DNA of 64,000 nucleotides from Thermoflexus sp042408815 (GCF_042408815.1 NZ_JBHOQR010000003.1:62001-126000), one strand, 5' to 3'; positions 1 through 8,396 are shown, counted from the stretch's first letter. Numbers and translations: made by a program. Notes: generated by a model not told the origin, from the letters alone.

Positions 1-1
1 G

Positions 2-475
2 GATTCAGAAGCCCGAGCCCAGATGCACCTGGCGGCCACGATGGCGGGGATCGGTATTGGGAACGCGTTGGTCGGCCTGGCGCACAGCCTGGGTCATGCG
101 CTGGGGGCACGCTTTGACATCCCCCACGGCCGAGCGGTGGGCCTCTTTCTTCCTTATGTGATTGAGTTCAACGCGCGGATTGCGGCAGATCGCTATGCGG
201 ATCTCTTGCGGGCCATCGGCTGGCCCAGCCCGAACGGCCCCGAGGCCGCTTTCCAGCTTTCCCGGGCGGTTCTGGAGATGCTCGAAACGCTGGAGCAGCC
301 CCAGACCATCGCCGCCTGCGGGATCCCCCGGGATGATTTCGAGGCGGATCTGCCAACCCTGGTGGAATACGCCTTAGCGGACCCCAGCACGTTGACCAAT
401 CCTCGATCCCCGACGGCTGAGGAAATCGAGCACCTGATGATGTATGCTTATGAGGGGAAGATGGTGGACTTTTAG
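2..475 (+). CDS. Iron-containing alcohol dehydrogenase, C-terminal part (5' truncated by window edge)
   Basis: The frame is open from base 2, so the gene begins upstream of the window and only about 157 C-terminal residues are seen. The stretch GLAHSLGHALGARFDIPHG matches the metal-binding helical domain of iron-type (group III) alcohol dehydrogenases, where spaced histidines hold Fe or Zn. The following GRAVGLFLPYVIEFN and the acidic helical tail ending in YEGKMVDF are also typical of this family. These enzymes oxidise or reduce short alcohols and aldehydes, or glycerol and lactaldehyde, with NAD(P). The substrate cannot be told from this fragment. It ends 56 bases before moaC and probably has no functional link to it. 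Confidence 0.85.
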   Translation, partial: DSEARAQMHLAATMAGIGIGNALVGLAHSLGHALGARFDIPHGRAVGLFLPYVIEFNARIAADRYADLLRAIGWPSPNGPEAAFQLSRAVLEMLETLEQPQTIAACGIPRDDFEADLPTLVEYALADPSTLTNPRSPTAEEIEHLMMYAYEGKMVDF

Positions 476-531
476 GGCCGCCGGCTTGACGGGACCCTGG
501 CGCCTTACTCTCCGGCATGCGGGGGGATGGG

Positions 532-1020
532 ATGCTCACCCATCTGGATGAGCGCGGCCGGGCGCGGATGGTGGATGTGGGAGAGAAACCCGAAACCCAT
601 CGGGTGGCCATCGCCCGGGGAGAGGTGTGGATGGCTCCAGAAACCATGGCGGCGATCCGGGAGGGCCGCCTTCCGAAGGGGGATGTGCTAGCGGCCGCCC
701 GCATTGCCGGCATCATGGCCGCCAAGCGCACTCCCGAGCTCATTCCCTTGTGCCATCCTCTGCCCCTCACTCGGGTTCTGGTTGATTTCGCCCTTCGGGA
801 GCCGGATGAAGCGCATCCGCTCCCATGGGTGGAGATCACCGCCCAGGTGGAAACCGTGGCCCGCACTGGGGTGGAGATGGAGGCGCTCACCGCTGTGACT
901 ATGGCCGCGCTGACGATCTACGATATGGCCAAGGCTATGGATCGGCGTATGCGATTGACCAACATCCGCCTGATCGAGAAGCACGGCGGGAAAAGCGGCG
1001 ATCTGGTTCTGGAACCGTGA
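532..1020 (+). CDS. moaC: Cyclic pyranopterin monophosphate synthase MoaC
   Basis: MoaC closes the cyclic phosphate ring during conversion of the MoaA product (3',8-cyclo-GTP) to cPMP, the first stable molybdopterin intermediate, in the cytoplasm. The 162-residue product has the usual family length. It shows the family signatures PLCHPLPLTRV near residues 69-79 and GVEMEALTAVTMAALTIYDM near residues 110-130, followed by KHGGKSG near the end, which carries the active-site lysine region. I chose the ATG at 532 (MLTHLDERGRARMVDVGEK) because it matches the usual family N-terminus. An in-frame ATG at 517 is possible. The gene lies upstream of a moaD-moaE fusion, so two consecutive steps of cofactor synthesis sit together. 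moaA is not in the window. Confidence 0.93.
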   Translation: MLTHLDERGRARMVDVGEKPETHRVAIARGEVWMAPETMAAIREGRLPKGDVLAAARIAGIMAAKRTPELIPLCHPLPLTRVLVDFALREPDEAHPLPWVEITAQVETVARTGVEMEALTAVTMAALTIYDMAKAMDRRMRLTNIRLIEKHGGKSGDLVLEP

Positions 1021-1145
1021 GGATAAGGATCGTCCCTCCCCTGAGGGCTTTGGGGAAAATGGGCATCCCGCACCCTGGATTCCGGCTCGGCTGCGCGACC
1101 CCTAACCATATCTCCGTTGTTTCAGGAATCTGTGAGGAAAGGGCG

Positions 1146-1865
1146 ATGGAGGTGCAGATCCGTCTGTTTGCCACCTTGAAGGACCGTGCCGGCCAGGAGC
1201 AGATCTCCGTCTGGCTTCCGGACGGCGCCTCCGTAGCGGATCTTCTGAGGGCCGTCGGGGAGACGTATCCGACCCTTCAGCCCTATCTCTCCTCCGCTGT
1301 TGTGGCCATCAACCATGAGTTCGCTTTCCCAGAAGATCGCCTGCGCCCGGGAGATGAGATAGCCCTGTTCCCGCCGGTCAGCGGAGGGGAGGGGGATCCC
1401 ATGCGGCCGGAGCTTGTGGCTCTCACGAGCGGGCCCATCGATCTGAACGCCCTGGTGCGGGCGGTGACCACTCCCCGCTCCGGAGCCGTGGCGTTGTTCA
1501 CTGGGGTCGTGCGAGGCGAGGAGGGAGATCGGCGGGTGGAGTTCCTGGAATACGAAGCCTATCGGCCGATGGCCGAGGCCAAGATGCGCCAGATCGCGGC
1601 CGAGATCCGGGAGCGCTGGCCGCTGATTCACGGCATCGCCATGGTGCAGCGCGTAGGGCGCATGGAAGTCGGAGAGATCACGGTCGCTGTGGCGGTCTCC
1701 TCTGGACATCGCCATGAGGGTGTCTTCGAGGCCGCCCGCTATGGCATCGATCGTCTGAAGGAGATCGTCCCCGTCTGGAAGAAAGAGATCGGCTCTCACG
1801 GCGAGGTGTGGATCGAAGGCCACTACCGGCCCTCGCCGGCCGACGTCTCCCCATCCTCCTCGTAG
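1146..1865 (+). CDS. moaDE: MoaD-MoaE fusion, molybdopterin synthase small and large subunits
   Basis: The 239-residue product joins a MoaD-like ubiquitin fold (about residues 1-81, ending ALFPPVSGG) to a MoaE domain (about residues 86-230, with SGHRHEGVFEA and PVWKKEIGSHGEVWIEGHY). Molybdopterin synthase moves sulfur from the MoaD C-terminal Gly-Gly thiocarboxylate onto cPMP in the MoaE active site. Here Gly80-Gly81 is internal, so either the protein is cleaved after it or the domains work differently. An in-frame ATG at 1401 starts exactly at the MoaE part and has a strong purine-rich Shine-Dalgarno just upstream, so separate MoaE may also be made. The start at 1146 follows GAGGAAAGGGCG. 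It lies 125 bases after moaC on the same strand. Confidence 0.9.
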   Translation: MEVQIRLFATLKDRAGQEQISVWLPDGASVADLLRAVGETYPTLQPYLSSAVVAINHEFAFPEDRLRPGDEIALFPPVSGGEGDPMRPELVALTSGPIDLNALVRAVTTPRSGAVALFTGVVRGEEGDRRVEFLEYEAYRPMAEAKMRQIAAEIRERWPLIHGIAMVQRVGRMEVGEITVAVAVSSGHRHEGVFEAARYGIDRLKEIVPVWKKEIGSHGEVWIEGHYRPSPADVSPSSS

Positions 1866-2035
1866 CCGAAGACGGCCTGTGTCATATGAAGAAACAAGGG
1901 CAGGGCCAATCCGCCTGGGCGCAACGACCGCTACGATTCCCCGGAGCGATATCGCTAAAATCTTGCGTTTTTCAGAGCAATGAATGCGGCGATATGTTAT
2001 ACTGAATATGGGAATCCTGCGCCCGGAGGTCTTCC

Positions 2036-2473
2036 ATGGCCAGTGTCCTCAAGCAATACAAGGTGCGGGACTGGATGACCCCGAATCCCATTACCATCTC
2101 CCCACGCACAACCCTGCCGGAGGCCCATCAGATCATGAAGGAGAAACGCATCCGCCGCCTTCCGGTGGTGGATGAAAACGGCCATCTGGTGGGGATCGTC
2201 ACCCTGGGGGATGTGCGCGAGGCCTCCCCTTCGGATGCAACCTCCTTGAGCATCTTTGAGCTCAACTATCTCCTGGCCCGCCTCACGGTGGATAAGATCA
2301 TGACCCGCAAGGTCATCACGGTCACGCCCGATACGCCGATCTACGAGGCGGCGCGCCTGATGCTGGAGCACAAGATCGGCGGCCTGCCCGTGGTGGAGAA
2401 TGGCCGCGTGGTCGGGATCATCACGGAGTCCGATATCTTCAAGATGGTGGTACGCCTGGCGGCCGAAGAATAG
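2036..2473 (+). CDS. CBS-domain pair protein
   Basis: A 145-residue stand-alone protein made of two CBS domains. The first covers about residues 10-60 (VRDWMTPNPITISPRTTLPE, then MKEKRIRRLPVVDENGHLVG) and the second about residues 85-140 (VDKIMTRKVITVTPDTPIYE, then LEHKIGGLPVVENGRVVGII). Such pairs bind adenosyl ligands such as AMP, ATP or SAM and serve as energy or redox sensors. The partner is unknown and no neighbour suggests one. A TATACT box lies at 1998-2003, about 35 bases before the start, but without a convincing -35. The start follows GGAGGTCTTCC at normal spacing. Confidence 0.9.
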   Translation: MASVLKQYKVRDWMTPNPITISPRTTLPEAHQIMKEKRIRRLPVVDENGHLVGIVTLGDVREASPSDATSLSIFELNYLLARLTVDKIMTRKVITVTPDTPIYEAARLMLEHKIGGLPVVENGRVVGIITESDIFKMVVRLAAEE

Positions 2474-2485
2474 CACCCCGTCCGG

Positions 2486-2719
2486 TTACGCCTTCAGGAT
2501 GCGAGCCCCCCGGACCCGGAAGGGTGTGGATGGCTCCAACAGGCTGCCGGGAGGAAGGGCCTGGGGGGCTCGCGGCGTGACGCCAACGGTCACAATGCGC
2601 AAGGAAAGCAACGGATAGATCCAGGGGGATCGGCACCCCCCGAACAGGATCCAGTAGCCGGGCGGGCTCTCCGCCCACCGGCAGAAATCCTCAAAACCCG
2701 GGCCTCCGGTGAAATTCAT
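2486..2719 (-). CDS. Possible small hypothetical protein, unrecognised
   Basis: A minus-strand frame of 77 residues begins at ATG 2719 with GGAGG about 10 bases upstream and ends at TAA. Its codons mostly end in G or C, as in neighbouring genes, and the protein (MNFTGGPGFEDFCRWAESPP...) is less repetitive than typical shadow frames in this GC-rich DNA. I recognise no domain. It is divergent from the serB-like gene. It could equally be chance open reading in noncoding DNA or a decayed gene end, so confidence is low. Confidence 0.3.
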   Translation of the reverse strand: MNFTGGPGFEDFCRWAESPPGYWILFGGCRSPWIYPLLSLRIVTVGVTPRAPQALPPGSLLEPSTPFRVRGARILKA

Positions 2720-2764
2720 TCCCGTTTTGCCTCCAGTACAAAGCCGACCCTCTAGCCCCACAGA

Positions 2765-2793
2765 TTGGACGGATTTGCGACTTGCGGTATAAT
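2765..2793 (+). promoter_or_regulatory. Sigma-70 type promoter for the serine cluster
   Basis: TTGGAC (2765-2770), a 17-base spacer and a perfect TATAAT (2788-2793) place a transcription start near 2800, about 23 bases before the ATG at 2823. The spacer contains ATTTGCGACTTGC, a 13-mer that also occurs beside the rpoB promoter near 56926. Confidence 0.8.
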
Positions 2794-2822
2794 TTTGGGA
2801 AATCTTTCACGGAGCCAGGGGA

Positions 2823-3656
2823 ATGGGGGAGGGGCCGGCGCGCTGGGTTTCGTGCACCCATGTTTTTCTGGATTGCGATGGGACCCTGGTGCGGGTGGAG
2901 GGGATCGTGGAGCTGGCTCGACTGCGGGGCCAGGAGGCGATTGTGGCAGCCCTTACGGAAGCCGCGATGGCGGGCCGTCTGCCTCTGGAGGCGGTGTATG
3001 AGCAGCGCCTCGCCCTGATCCGTCCCACCCGGGCGGAGATCCGCCACCTGGTCCGGATTTACCGGGAGAACCTGATCCCCGATGCCCCTCAGGTCCTTCA
3101 GGCCCTCCACGCCGGTGGGATCGCCGTTCATCTCTTGAGCAGTGGACTGGAGGAGGCGGTGCGAGGGCTGGGATGGCTTCTGGGGATCCCACCCCAGCGC
3201 GTCCACGCAGTTCGCGTCCGCTATGATCCGTTCGCCGGCGCATGGTGGCAGGGGGAGGAAGGACCGGTGGCCGGAGTGGAGCCCTCTCCGCTTCTCTATC
3301 AGGATGGCAAAGCGCGCCTCCTATCGGGTTTTCGAGCCCCGGGCCGACGGTTGATGCTGGTGGGGGATGGCGCGACCGATCTCCTCGCCCGTCCCGCGGT
3401 CCATCTCTTCGTCGGGTTCGGTGGCGTGTTCCATCGGCCCGCCATCGCCGAAGCCGCCGATGTCTATATCGCCTGCGATCGCCTCGCGCCGGTTCTCCCG
3501 CTGGCCCTCTCGCCGGAGCGGGCGCGCCGGCTGCAGGGCACGCCGGCCGAGGCCGTGCTCCGAGAGGGATTGCAGGCGTTCCGGGATGGCCTGGCGCGCT
3601 TTCGGGATCCCGAGCGCCACGAGCGGTTTCTGCGGGCATGGGCGAGCATGCCCTGA
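2823..3656 (+). CDS. HAD-family phosphatase, SerB-like phosphoserine phosphatase candidate
   Basis: A 277-residue haloacid-dehalogenase-superfamily hydrolase. Motif I is FLDCDGTLV (about residues 15-23, nucleophile Asp), motif II is HLLSSGLEEAV (about residues 105-115), motif III is the lysine in QDGKARLL, and motif IV is LVGDGATDLLA (about residues 180-190). The all-helical cap between motifs I and II is the kind seen in phosphoserine phosphatases. The next two genes encode a class V aminotransferase and 3-phosphoglycerate dehydrogenase. Dephosphorylation of O-phospho-L-serine, the last step of serine synthesis, is therefore the best assignment. The C-terminal 60 residues after motif IV are longer than in short SerB proteins. 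The alternative is another small-molecule phosphatase. It is transcribed from the promoter at 2765-2793. Confidence 0.75.
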   Translation: MGEGPARWVSCTHVFLDCDGTLVRVEGIVELARLRGQEAIVAALTEAAMAGRLPLEAVYEQRLALIRPTRAEIRHLVRIYRENLIPDAPQVLQALHAGGIAVHLLSSGLEEAVRGLGWLLGIPPQRVHAVRVRYDPFAGAWWQGEEGPVAGVEPSPLLYQDGKARLLSGFRAPGRRLMLVGDGATDLLARPAVHLFVGFGGVFHRPAIAEAADVYIACDRLAPVLPLALSPERARRLQGTPAEAVLREGLQAFRDGLARFRDPERHERFLRAWASMP

Positions 3657-3705
3657 GGCCGTTGGCCGTCTAGGTTCCCCTTTAACCTCGCGGGAGGCGT
3701 ATGCG

Positions 3706-4788
3706 ATGGAGCAGGCTCCCATGCTGTTCATTCCAGGCCCCACCTACGTTCCCGAGGAGATCGCGCGGGCTCAGGCCCGGCCGATGATCGGCCATCGGAG
3801 CCGGGAGTTCACGGCGCTCTTTGAGCGGATCCTCCCTCGCCTGCAGGCCATCTTCCGCACTCGCGGCCGCGTCTTCTTCATCGCCGCTTCGGGAACCGGT
3901 CTGTGGGAGGCCGCCGTGCGCAACCTGGTGCGCCGTAAGGTGCTGTGCCTGATCAATGGTGCCTTCGGAGAGCGCTGGTATCAGGTCGCCCTGGCCAACG
4001 GCAAAGAGGCCGTTCCCGTCTCCGTCGAATGGGGAAAGGGGATTCGTCCCGAGCAGGTGGTGGCAGCCCTGGAGGAGCATCGGGATGTCGAGGCCATCAC
4101 CTTGGTACACAATGAGACCTCCACCGGGGTGATGAACCCGCTCCGGGAGATCGCCGGGGCGGTGCACCAGACCTTCCCGGGGGTGCTGATCCTGGTGGAT
4201 GCGGTCTCCTCGCTGGGCGGGGCTCCGCTAGAGACGGATGCATGGGGGCTGGACTTCGTGCTCACGTCTTCCCAGAAATGCTTGGCCCTGCCGCCCGGGC
4301 TGGCCTTCTGCGCGGTCTCTGAGCGGGCGCTGGAGAAAGCGAAGGAAGTCCCCCATCGAGGCTATTACTTCGACTTGCTCACTCTGGCCCGCTATGCAGA
4401 TCGGGGGGAGACGCCGGCCACGCCGGCCATCTCCCTGCTTTACGCAGCCGATCTCCAGCTCGCGCGCATCCTGGAGGAAGGGCTGGAGGCCCGCTGGGAG
4501 CGCCATCGCCGGATGGCCGAGCGCCTCCAAGCGTGGGCGATGGAACGCTTCGGCCTCTTCGCCGAGGACGGCTATCGTTCGTGGACGTTGACATGCGTGG
4601 CCAATACCCGGGGCATCGATGTGGGCGCGTTGAATGAATTCCTGCGGTCCCGGGGGAAGGTGATTTCCTCCGGATATGGCCCTTTGAAGGGGAAGACCTT
4701 TCGCATCGCCCATATGGGGGAGATCCAGCCTCACCACCTTGAGGAGCTCCTCGCCGACATCGAGGAGTGGCTCGACGCCCAGCCATGA
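3706..4788 (+). CDS. Class V PLP aminotransferase, phosphoserine or serine-glyoxylate type
   Basis: A 360-residue fold-type I aminotransferase of class V. The N-terminus LFIPGPTYVPEEI and RPMIGHRSREF are typical of the serine-glyoxylate / small-type phosphoserine aminotransferase branch. The PLP lysine is in LTSSQKCLALPPGLAF (about residue 193), and the Asp of LILVDAVSSLGG (about residue 165) contacts the pyridine ring. Placed between a SerB-like phosphatase and SerA, it most likely transaminates 3-phosphohydroxypyruvate to phosphoserine. An alanine- or serine-glyoxylate aminotransferase role is not excluded by sequence alone. The start at 3706 has GGGAGG at good spacing. The open frame extends upstream to 3367, but that part overlaps the phosphatase gene. 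Confidence 0.85.
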   Translation: MEQAPMLFIPGPTYVPEEIARAQARPMIGHRSREFTALFERILPRLQAIFRTRGRVFFIAASGTGLWEAAVRNLVRRKVLCLINGAFGERWYQVALANGKEAVPVSVEWGKGIRPEQVVAALEEHRDVEAITLVHNETSTGVMNPLREIAGAVHQTFPGVLILVDAVSSLGGAPLETDAWGLDFVLTSSQKCLALPPGLAFCAVSERALEKAKEVPHRGYYFDLLTLARYADRGETPATPAISLLYAADLQLARILEEGLEARWERHRRMAERLQAWAMERFGLFAEDGYRSWTLTCVANTRGIDVGALNEFLRSRGKVISSGYGPLKGKTFRIAHMGEIQPHHLEELLADIEEWLDAQP

Positions 4789-4840
4789 GACGCGAAGATC
4801 GGACAGGCAACCTCGCTCACATCCGCTGGGAGGTTCACCC

Positions 4841-6448
4841 ATGGCCTGGCGGATCGGGCTGACCGATCCTTTGGATGAAGAGGGGTTCGCCCTGCTGCAG
4901 GAGGATCCGGAAGTGGAGGTGGTGGAAGCCCGGCGCCCCTCCCCGGAAAAGTTGCGGGAGCTGGTTCGGACGTGCGATGCCCTGATCGTTCGCAGCGGCG
5001 TGCGGTTGGATTCCGGGATCCTGGAGCAGGCGGAGCGGCTGCGGGTGATCGCCCGTGCCGGCATCGGGGTGGACAACATCGACCTGGAGGCTGCCACCCG
5101 GCGGGGGATCCTGGTGATGAACACCCCGGGGGCCAGCACGATCGCGGTGGCCGAGCATACCTTCGCCCTGCTCCTGGCCCTCGTGCGGAAGATCCCGCCA
5201 GCCTGGCTCTCCTTGCGGGAGGGACAATGGGAACGGGAGCGTTTCCTCGGCGTCCAGCTCGCGGGCAAAACCCTCGGCCTGGTGGGCCTGGGGCGGATCG
5301 GGGTGGAGGTGGCCCGCCGGGCCCGGGCCTTTGAGATGCAGGTGATCGCCTTCGATCCCTATATCCCGGAGGAGCGGGCCGCAGCCCTACAGATTGAGCT
5401 GGTCCCGGACCTGGAGGAACTCTTTGCCCGGGCGGACGTGATCAGCCTCCACGTTCCCCTGACCCGTGAAACGCAGCACTTGATCAACCGCCAGGCCTTT
5501 GCGAAGATGAAGCCCGGGGTTTACCTGGTGAACACCGCGCGGGGCGCGGTGGTGGATGAGGAAGCTCTCCTGGAGGCGCTGAACAGCGGCCGGGTGGCCG
5601 GCGCCGCCCTGGATACCTTCAGCGAGGAGCCGCCCCGTTCTCCGATCCTGCAGGCCCTGATCGCCCATGAACGGGTGGTGGCTGTGCCCCATCTGGGGGG
5701 CAGCACCCGGGAGGCCCAGCGCCTGATCAGCCGTCAGATCGTCCAGCAGGTGCTGGATGCGCTGCGAGGGCGGGATTACCGGAATGTGGTGAACCTGCCT
5801 TTCCCCGAGGGGGCCGATTATCGCGCTCTGGCGCCGTTCATGCGCCTCGCCGAGGTGATCGGGCGCCTGCAGATGCAGCTGATCCGCGGGCGCATCCATC
5901 GGGCCGAGATCGATGTGCGCGGAGAGGAGCTGCGGGCAGCCCTTCGTCCTCTGGGGGTGGCCTTTCTCAAAGGTCTCCTCACGCCGATCCTGGGGGATGA
6001 GGTCACCTTTGTAAACGCGCCCCTCCTGGCCCAGGAGCGAGGGATACAGATCGCGGAGGCCGCCCAGCCGATCCTGGGAGCCTACGCGCAGGCCATCGCA
6101 TGTCGGGTTTTTTCCACCCGGGAAACCCGACTGGTCGTGGGCGCGCTGTTCGCGGGGGAACCGCGCATCGTCCAGGTGGATGATTTCCCGATGGAAGCCC
6201 TGCCCCGCGGGGCGGTGCTCTTCATGCGCAGCCGGGATGTGCCCGGTGTGATCGGCCGCGTGGGGACGCTGCTGGGGCAGCATGGGATCAATATCGCGGA
6301 ATGGCGCCTGGGTCGAGATCGGCCAGGGGGCACTGCCCTTTCTTTTATTAATCTGGACACTCCCGCTCCTCCCGAGGTTCTGGAAGCCCTACGGGCGATG
6401 TCGGAGGTCGAGGACGTGCGCCAGGCGTTTTTGCCGGAAATCATCTGA
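4841..6448 (+). CDS. serA: D-3-phosphoglycerate dehydrogenase SerA, ACT-domain form
   Basis: SerA oxidises 3-phosphoglycerate to 3-phosphohydroxypyruvate with NAD+, the committed step of serine synthesis. The 535-residue product has the long-form architecture. It has a catalytic and NAD-binding core (residues 1-310) with GLGRIGVEVARRARAF for NAD, the catalytic Arg in VNTARGAVVDEEAL, and the His of AVPHLGGSTREAQ. An intervening ASB-type domain follows (about residues 320-450), and a C-terminal ACT domain begins near VLFMRSRDVPGVIGRVGTLL. The ACT domain usually mediates feedback by serine. The ATG at 4841 follows GGGAGG. It is 52 bases behind the aminotransferase and is probably co-transcribed with it. 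Confidence 0.95.
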   Translation: MAWRIGLTDPLDEEGFALLQEDPEVEVVEARRPSPEKLRELVRTCDALIVRSGVRLDSGILEQAERLRVIARAGIGVDNIDLEAATRRGILVMNTPGASTIAVAEHTFALLLALVRKIPPAWLSLREGQWERERFLGVQLAGKTLGLVGLGRIGVEVARRARAFEMQVIAFDPYIPEERAAALQIELVPDLEELFARADVISLHVPLTRETQHLINRQAFAKMKPGVYLVNTARGAVVDEEALLEALNSGRVAGAALDTFSEEPPRSPILQALIAHERVVAVPHLGGSTREAQRLISRQIVQQVLDALRGRDYRNVVNLPFPEGADYRALAPFMRLAEVIGRLQMQLIRGRIHRAEIDVRGEELRAALRPLGVAFLKGLLTPILGDEVTFVNAPLLAQERGIQIAEAAQPILGAYAQAIACRVFSTRETRLVVGALFAGEPRIVQVDDFPMEALPRGAVLFMRSRDVPGVIGRVGTLLGQHGINIAEWRLGRDRPGGTALSFINLDTPAPPEVLEALRAMSEVEDVRQAFLPEII

Positions 6449-6501
6449 TTCTCCTCAGGATCGAACGCTGCAAGCCCCCATCTCAGAAGGCGGTGTCTGC
6501 G

Positions 6502-7860
6502 ATGGTGAAACCAGAAGACCGCATTCTGATCACGGACCTTTATGAGCTGACCATGGCTCAGGCCTACTGGGTCCATGGCGTCACGGGTCAGGCCACGTTC
6601 AGCCTGTTCGTGCGCGATCTCCCCCCGGAACGGGGATTTCTGGTGGCCGCCGGGCTGGAGGATGTGCTGCGCTTTCTGGAGGATTTCCATTTCCCTCCAG
6701 AGGCCCTGGCCTATCTGGAATCCACCGGGATCTTCTCCCGCCCCTTCCTGGATTTCCTGGCCACCCTTCGCTTCACCGGGGAGGTGTGGGCGGTCCCCGA
6801 GGGGACGCTGGTGTTCGCCCATGAGCCCATCCTGGAGATCACTGCTCCCATCATCCAGGCCCAGATCGTCGAGACCTATGTGATCAATCAGATTCACCTG
6901 CAGACGATGATCGCCACCAAGGCCGCCCGCTGCATCGTCGCCGCGCGAGGTCGCGGCGTGGTGGATTTCGCCCTGCGCCGGACCCATGGGATCGACGCCG
7001 GCTTGAAGGTGGCCCGCTGCTCTTACATGGTCGGATTCCAGGCCACCAGCAATGTCCTGGCCGGCAAGCTCTATGGCATACCGATCACCGGGACGATGGC
7101 CCACTCGTTCGTCATGGCCTTTCCGGGGGAGGAGGAAGCCTTCCGAGCCTTTGCCGAGACGTTCCCGGAGCGCTCGATCTTCCTGATCGACACCTACGAC
7201 ACCCTGGAGGGCGCCCGCCGGGCGGCGCGGGTGGCGCTGGAGATGAAACAGAAGGGCTGGCGCTTGAGCGGCGTCCGTTTGGACAGCGGGGATCTGCTCG
7301 CCCTGAGCCGCGAGGTGCGTCGCATCCTGGATGAGGCCGGGCTACCGGAGGTTCGGATCCTGGCCAGTGGAGGCCTGGATGAATATCGCATAGATGAGCT
7401 GGTGCGCGCCGGGGCGCCCATTGACGCCTTCGGCGTGGGAACCCGGATGGGGGTCTCGGAGGATTGGCCGTGGCTGGATATGGCTTACAAGCTGGTGGCC
7501 TACGAGGATCGCCCGGCGTTGAAACTCAGCCCCGGCAAGGCGTCTCTCCCCGGCCCGAAGCAGATCTTCCGGTTCTATGAGGAAAACGGCCAGATGCGGG
7601 AGGACGTCCTGGCCCTTCGGGAGGAGCAGGTGGAGGGAGGCGTTCCGCTGCTGGAGAAGGTGATGGGGGGAGGACGCTTGCTTCGGCCTCATCCTGCCCT
7701 GGTGGAGATCCGCGAGCGGTTCCAGGAGGCATTCCGGCGGCTGCCCGAGCGGTATAAAGCGCTGCGGGACGCCCCTCGCTATCCGGTGCGCCTCAGCCCG
7801 GCCCTGGAGACCCTGGCCCATACCCTGGCCGCTCGGAAAGGAGAATTGGGGGAGAGCTGA
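6502..7860 (+). CDS. pncB: Nicotinate phosphoribosyltransferase
   Basis: This enzyme makes nicotinate mononucleotide from nicotinate and PRPP, using ATP, in NAD salvage. The 452-residue product starts with ITDLYELTMAQAYW, the classic N-terminal signature. It carries the phosphorylated-histidine region (RRTHGIDAGLKVAR and GTMAHSFVMAF) and the PRPP-binding LSGVRLDSGDLLALS and ILASGGLDEY motifs. An in-frame GTG lies at 6493, but AGAAGG at 6485-6490 is better spaced for the ATG at 6502. It lies 53 bases behind serA on the same strand and may be read from the same transcript. Confidence 0.93.
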   Translation: MVKPEDRILITDLYELTMAQAYWVHGVTGQATFSLFVRDLPPERGFLVAAGLEDVLRFLEDFHFPPEALAYLESTGIFSRPFLDFLATLRFTGEVWAVPEGTLVFAHEPILEITAPIIQAQIVETYVINQIHLQTMIATKAARCIVAARGRGVVDFALRRTHGIDAGLKVARCSYMVGFQATSNVLAGKLYGIPITGTMAHSFVMAFPGEEEAFRAFAETFPERSIFLIDTYDTLEGARRAARVALEMKQKGWRLSGVRLDSGDLLALSREVRRILDEAGLPEVRILASGGLDEYRIDELVRAGAPIDAFGVGTRMGVSEDWPWLDMAYKLVAYEDRPALKLSPGKASLPGPKQIFRFYEENGQMREDVLALREEQVEGGVPLLEKVMGGGRLLRPHPALVEIRERFQEAFRRLPERYKALRDAPRYPVRLSPALETLAHTLAARKGELGES

Positions 7861-7894
7861 GAGGCAATGCCCCACCGGGGTGGAAGTCTTAAGT

Positions 7895-8371
7895 TCAGCG
7901 CAACTTCCGTTCCCGCCATCGCTCGATATCCGCCCGGTGTTCGGCGTCATGCTCAAAGGTGTCGGCAGCGATGAGCTTCCAGAGCGGCTCGGGGACGCCC
8001 GGGAATCGGCCGGGGCGAGTGAGGTCCTCGTCGGAGAAGCGCTCCAGGCGCTTCAGCAATTGCTGATAGGTTCCATGGAAATCAGCCAGCACCCGCTCCA
8101 AAGGGCGATCCTTCTGTTCCCGGTAAAAACGCGCGTTCAGGGCATCCACCTCTTCTTCGGAGAGGTCTTTAGGGCGTCGCCCCTGTTCCAGCTGGAAAAG
8201 GGCGGTGATCAGACGGCCCTGCCACACGGAGATGTGGGCCAGGATGTCTTTGACAGTCCACTCCCCGAACACCGGCTCCTGAGTCATCTCCTCCGGGGTG
8301 AGCCCCTCGAGGGCTTTCAGAAGGCGTTCCCGCTCTTCCCGGATTCGCTGGATCAGGGCGACCTTGTTCAT
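7895..8371 (-). CDS. DinB / ClbS-like four-helix bundle protein
   Basis: A 158-residue helical protein beginning MNKVALIQRIREERERLLKA, with EWTVKDILAHISVWQGRLI near residues 37-55 and ADTFEHDAEHRADIERWRER at the end. The spaced histidines (AHI, FEHDAEH) fit the metal-binding triad of the DinB/YfiT/ClbS superfamily. Members act as thiol S-transferases, damage-inducible proteins or cyclopropane hydrolases, and the role here is unknown. The start at 8371 has GGGGGAAG upstream. The frame is open to 8467, but those residues would overlap the end of the neighbouring protease gene. It ends 34 bases from the convergent pncB. Confidence 0.85.
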   Translation of the reverse strand: MNKVALIQRIREERERLLKALEGLTPEEMTQEPVFGEWTVKDILAHISVWQGRLITALFQLEQGRRPKDLSEEEVDALNARFYREQKDRPLERVLADFHGTYQQLLKRLERFSDEDLTRPGRFPGVPEPLWKLIAADTFEHDAEHRADIERWRERKLR

Positions 8372-8396
8372 GGAAGCTTCCCCCATAGCGAACGAT

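Larger units (their letters stand above)
2474..2822 (+). other. Intergenic stretch upstream of the serine cluster
   Basis: About 350 bases separate the CBS protein from the serB-like gene. The right end holds a near-consensus sigma-70 promoter (given separately). The left and middle hold a possible small minus-strand gene (given separately). The remaining sequence is GC-rich, with no tRNA, terminator with a T tract, or repeat that I can recognise. Confidence 0.5.

Noticed and set aside
825..1145. Extension of the moaD-moaE frame upstream into moaC
   Set aside because: The extra residues overlap moaC in another frame, are unlike MoaD, and a good ribosome site precedes ATG 1146.
1963..2003. 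TTGCGT with TATACT as a promoter of the CBS protein
   Set aside because: The boxes are 29 bases apart, far outside the normal spacer. Only the -10-like box is noted.
3367..3705. Upstream extension of the class V aminotransferase
   Set aside because: It lies inside the phosphatase gene and gives a Ser/Arg/Pro-rich shadow sequence. ATG 3706 has a proper ribosome site and the family N-terminus.
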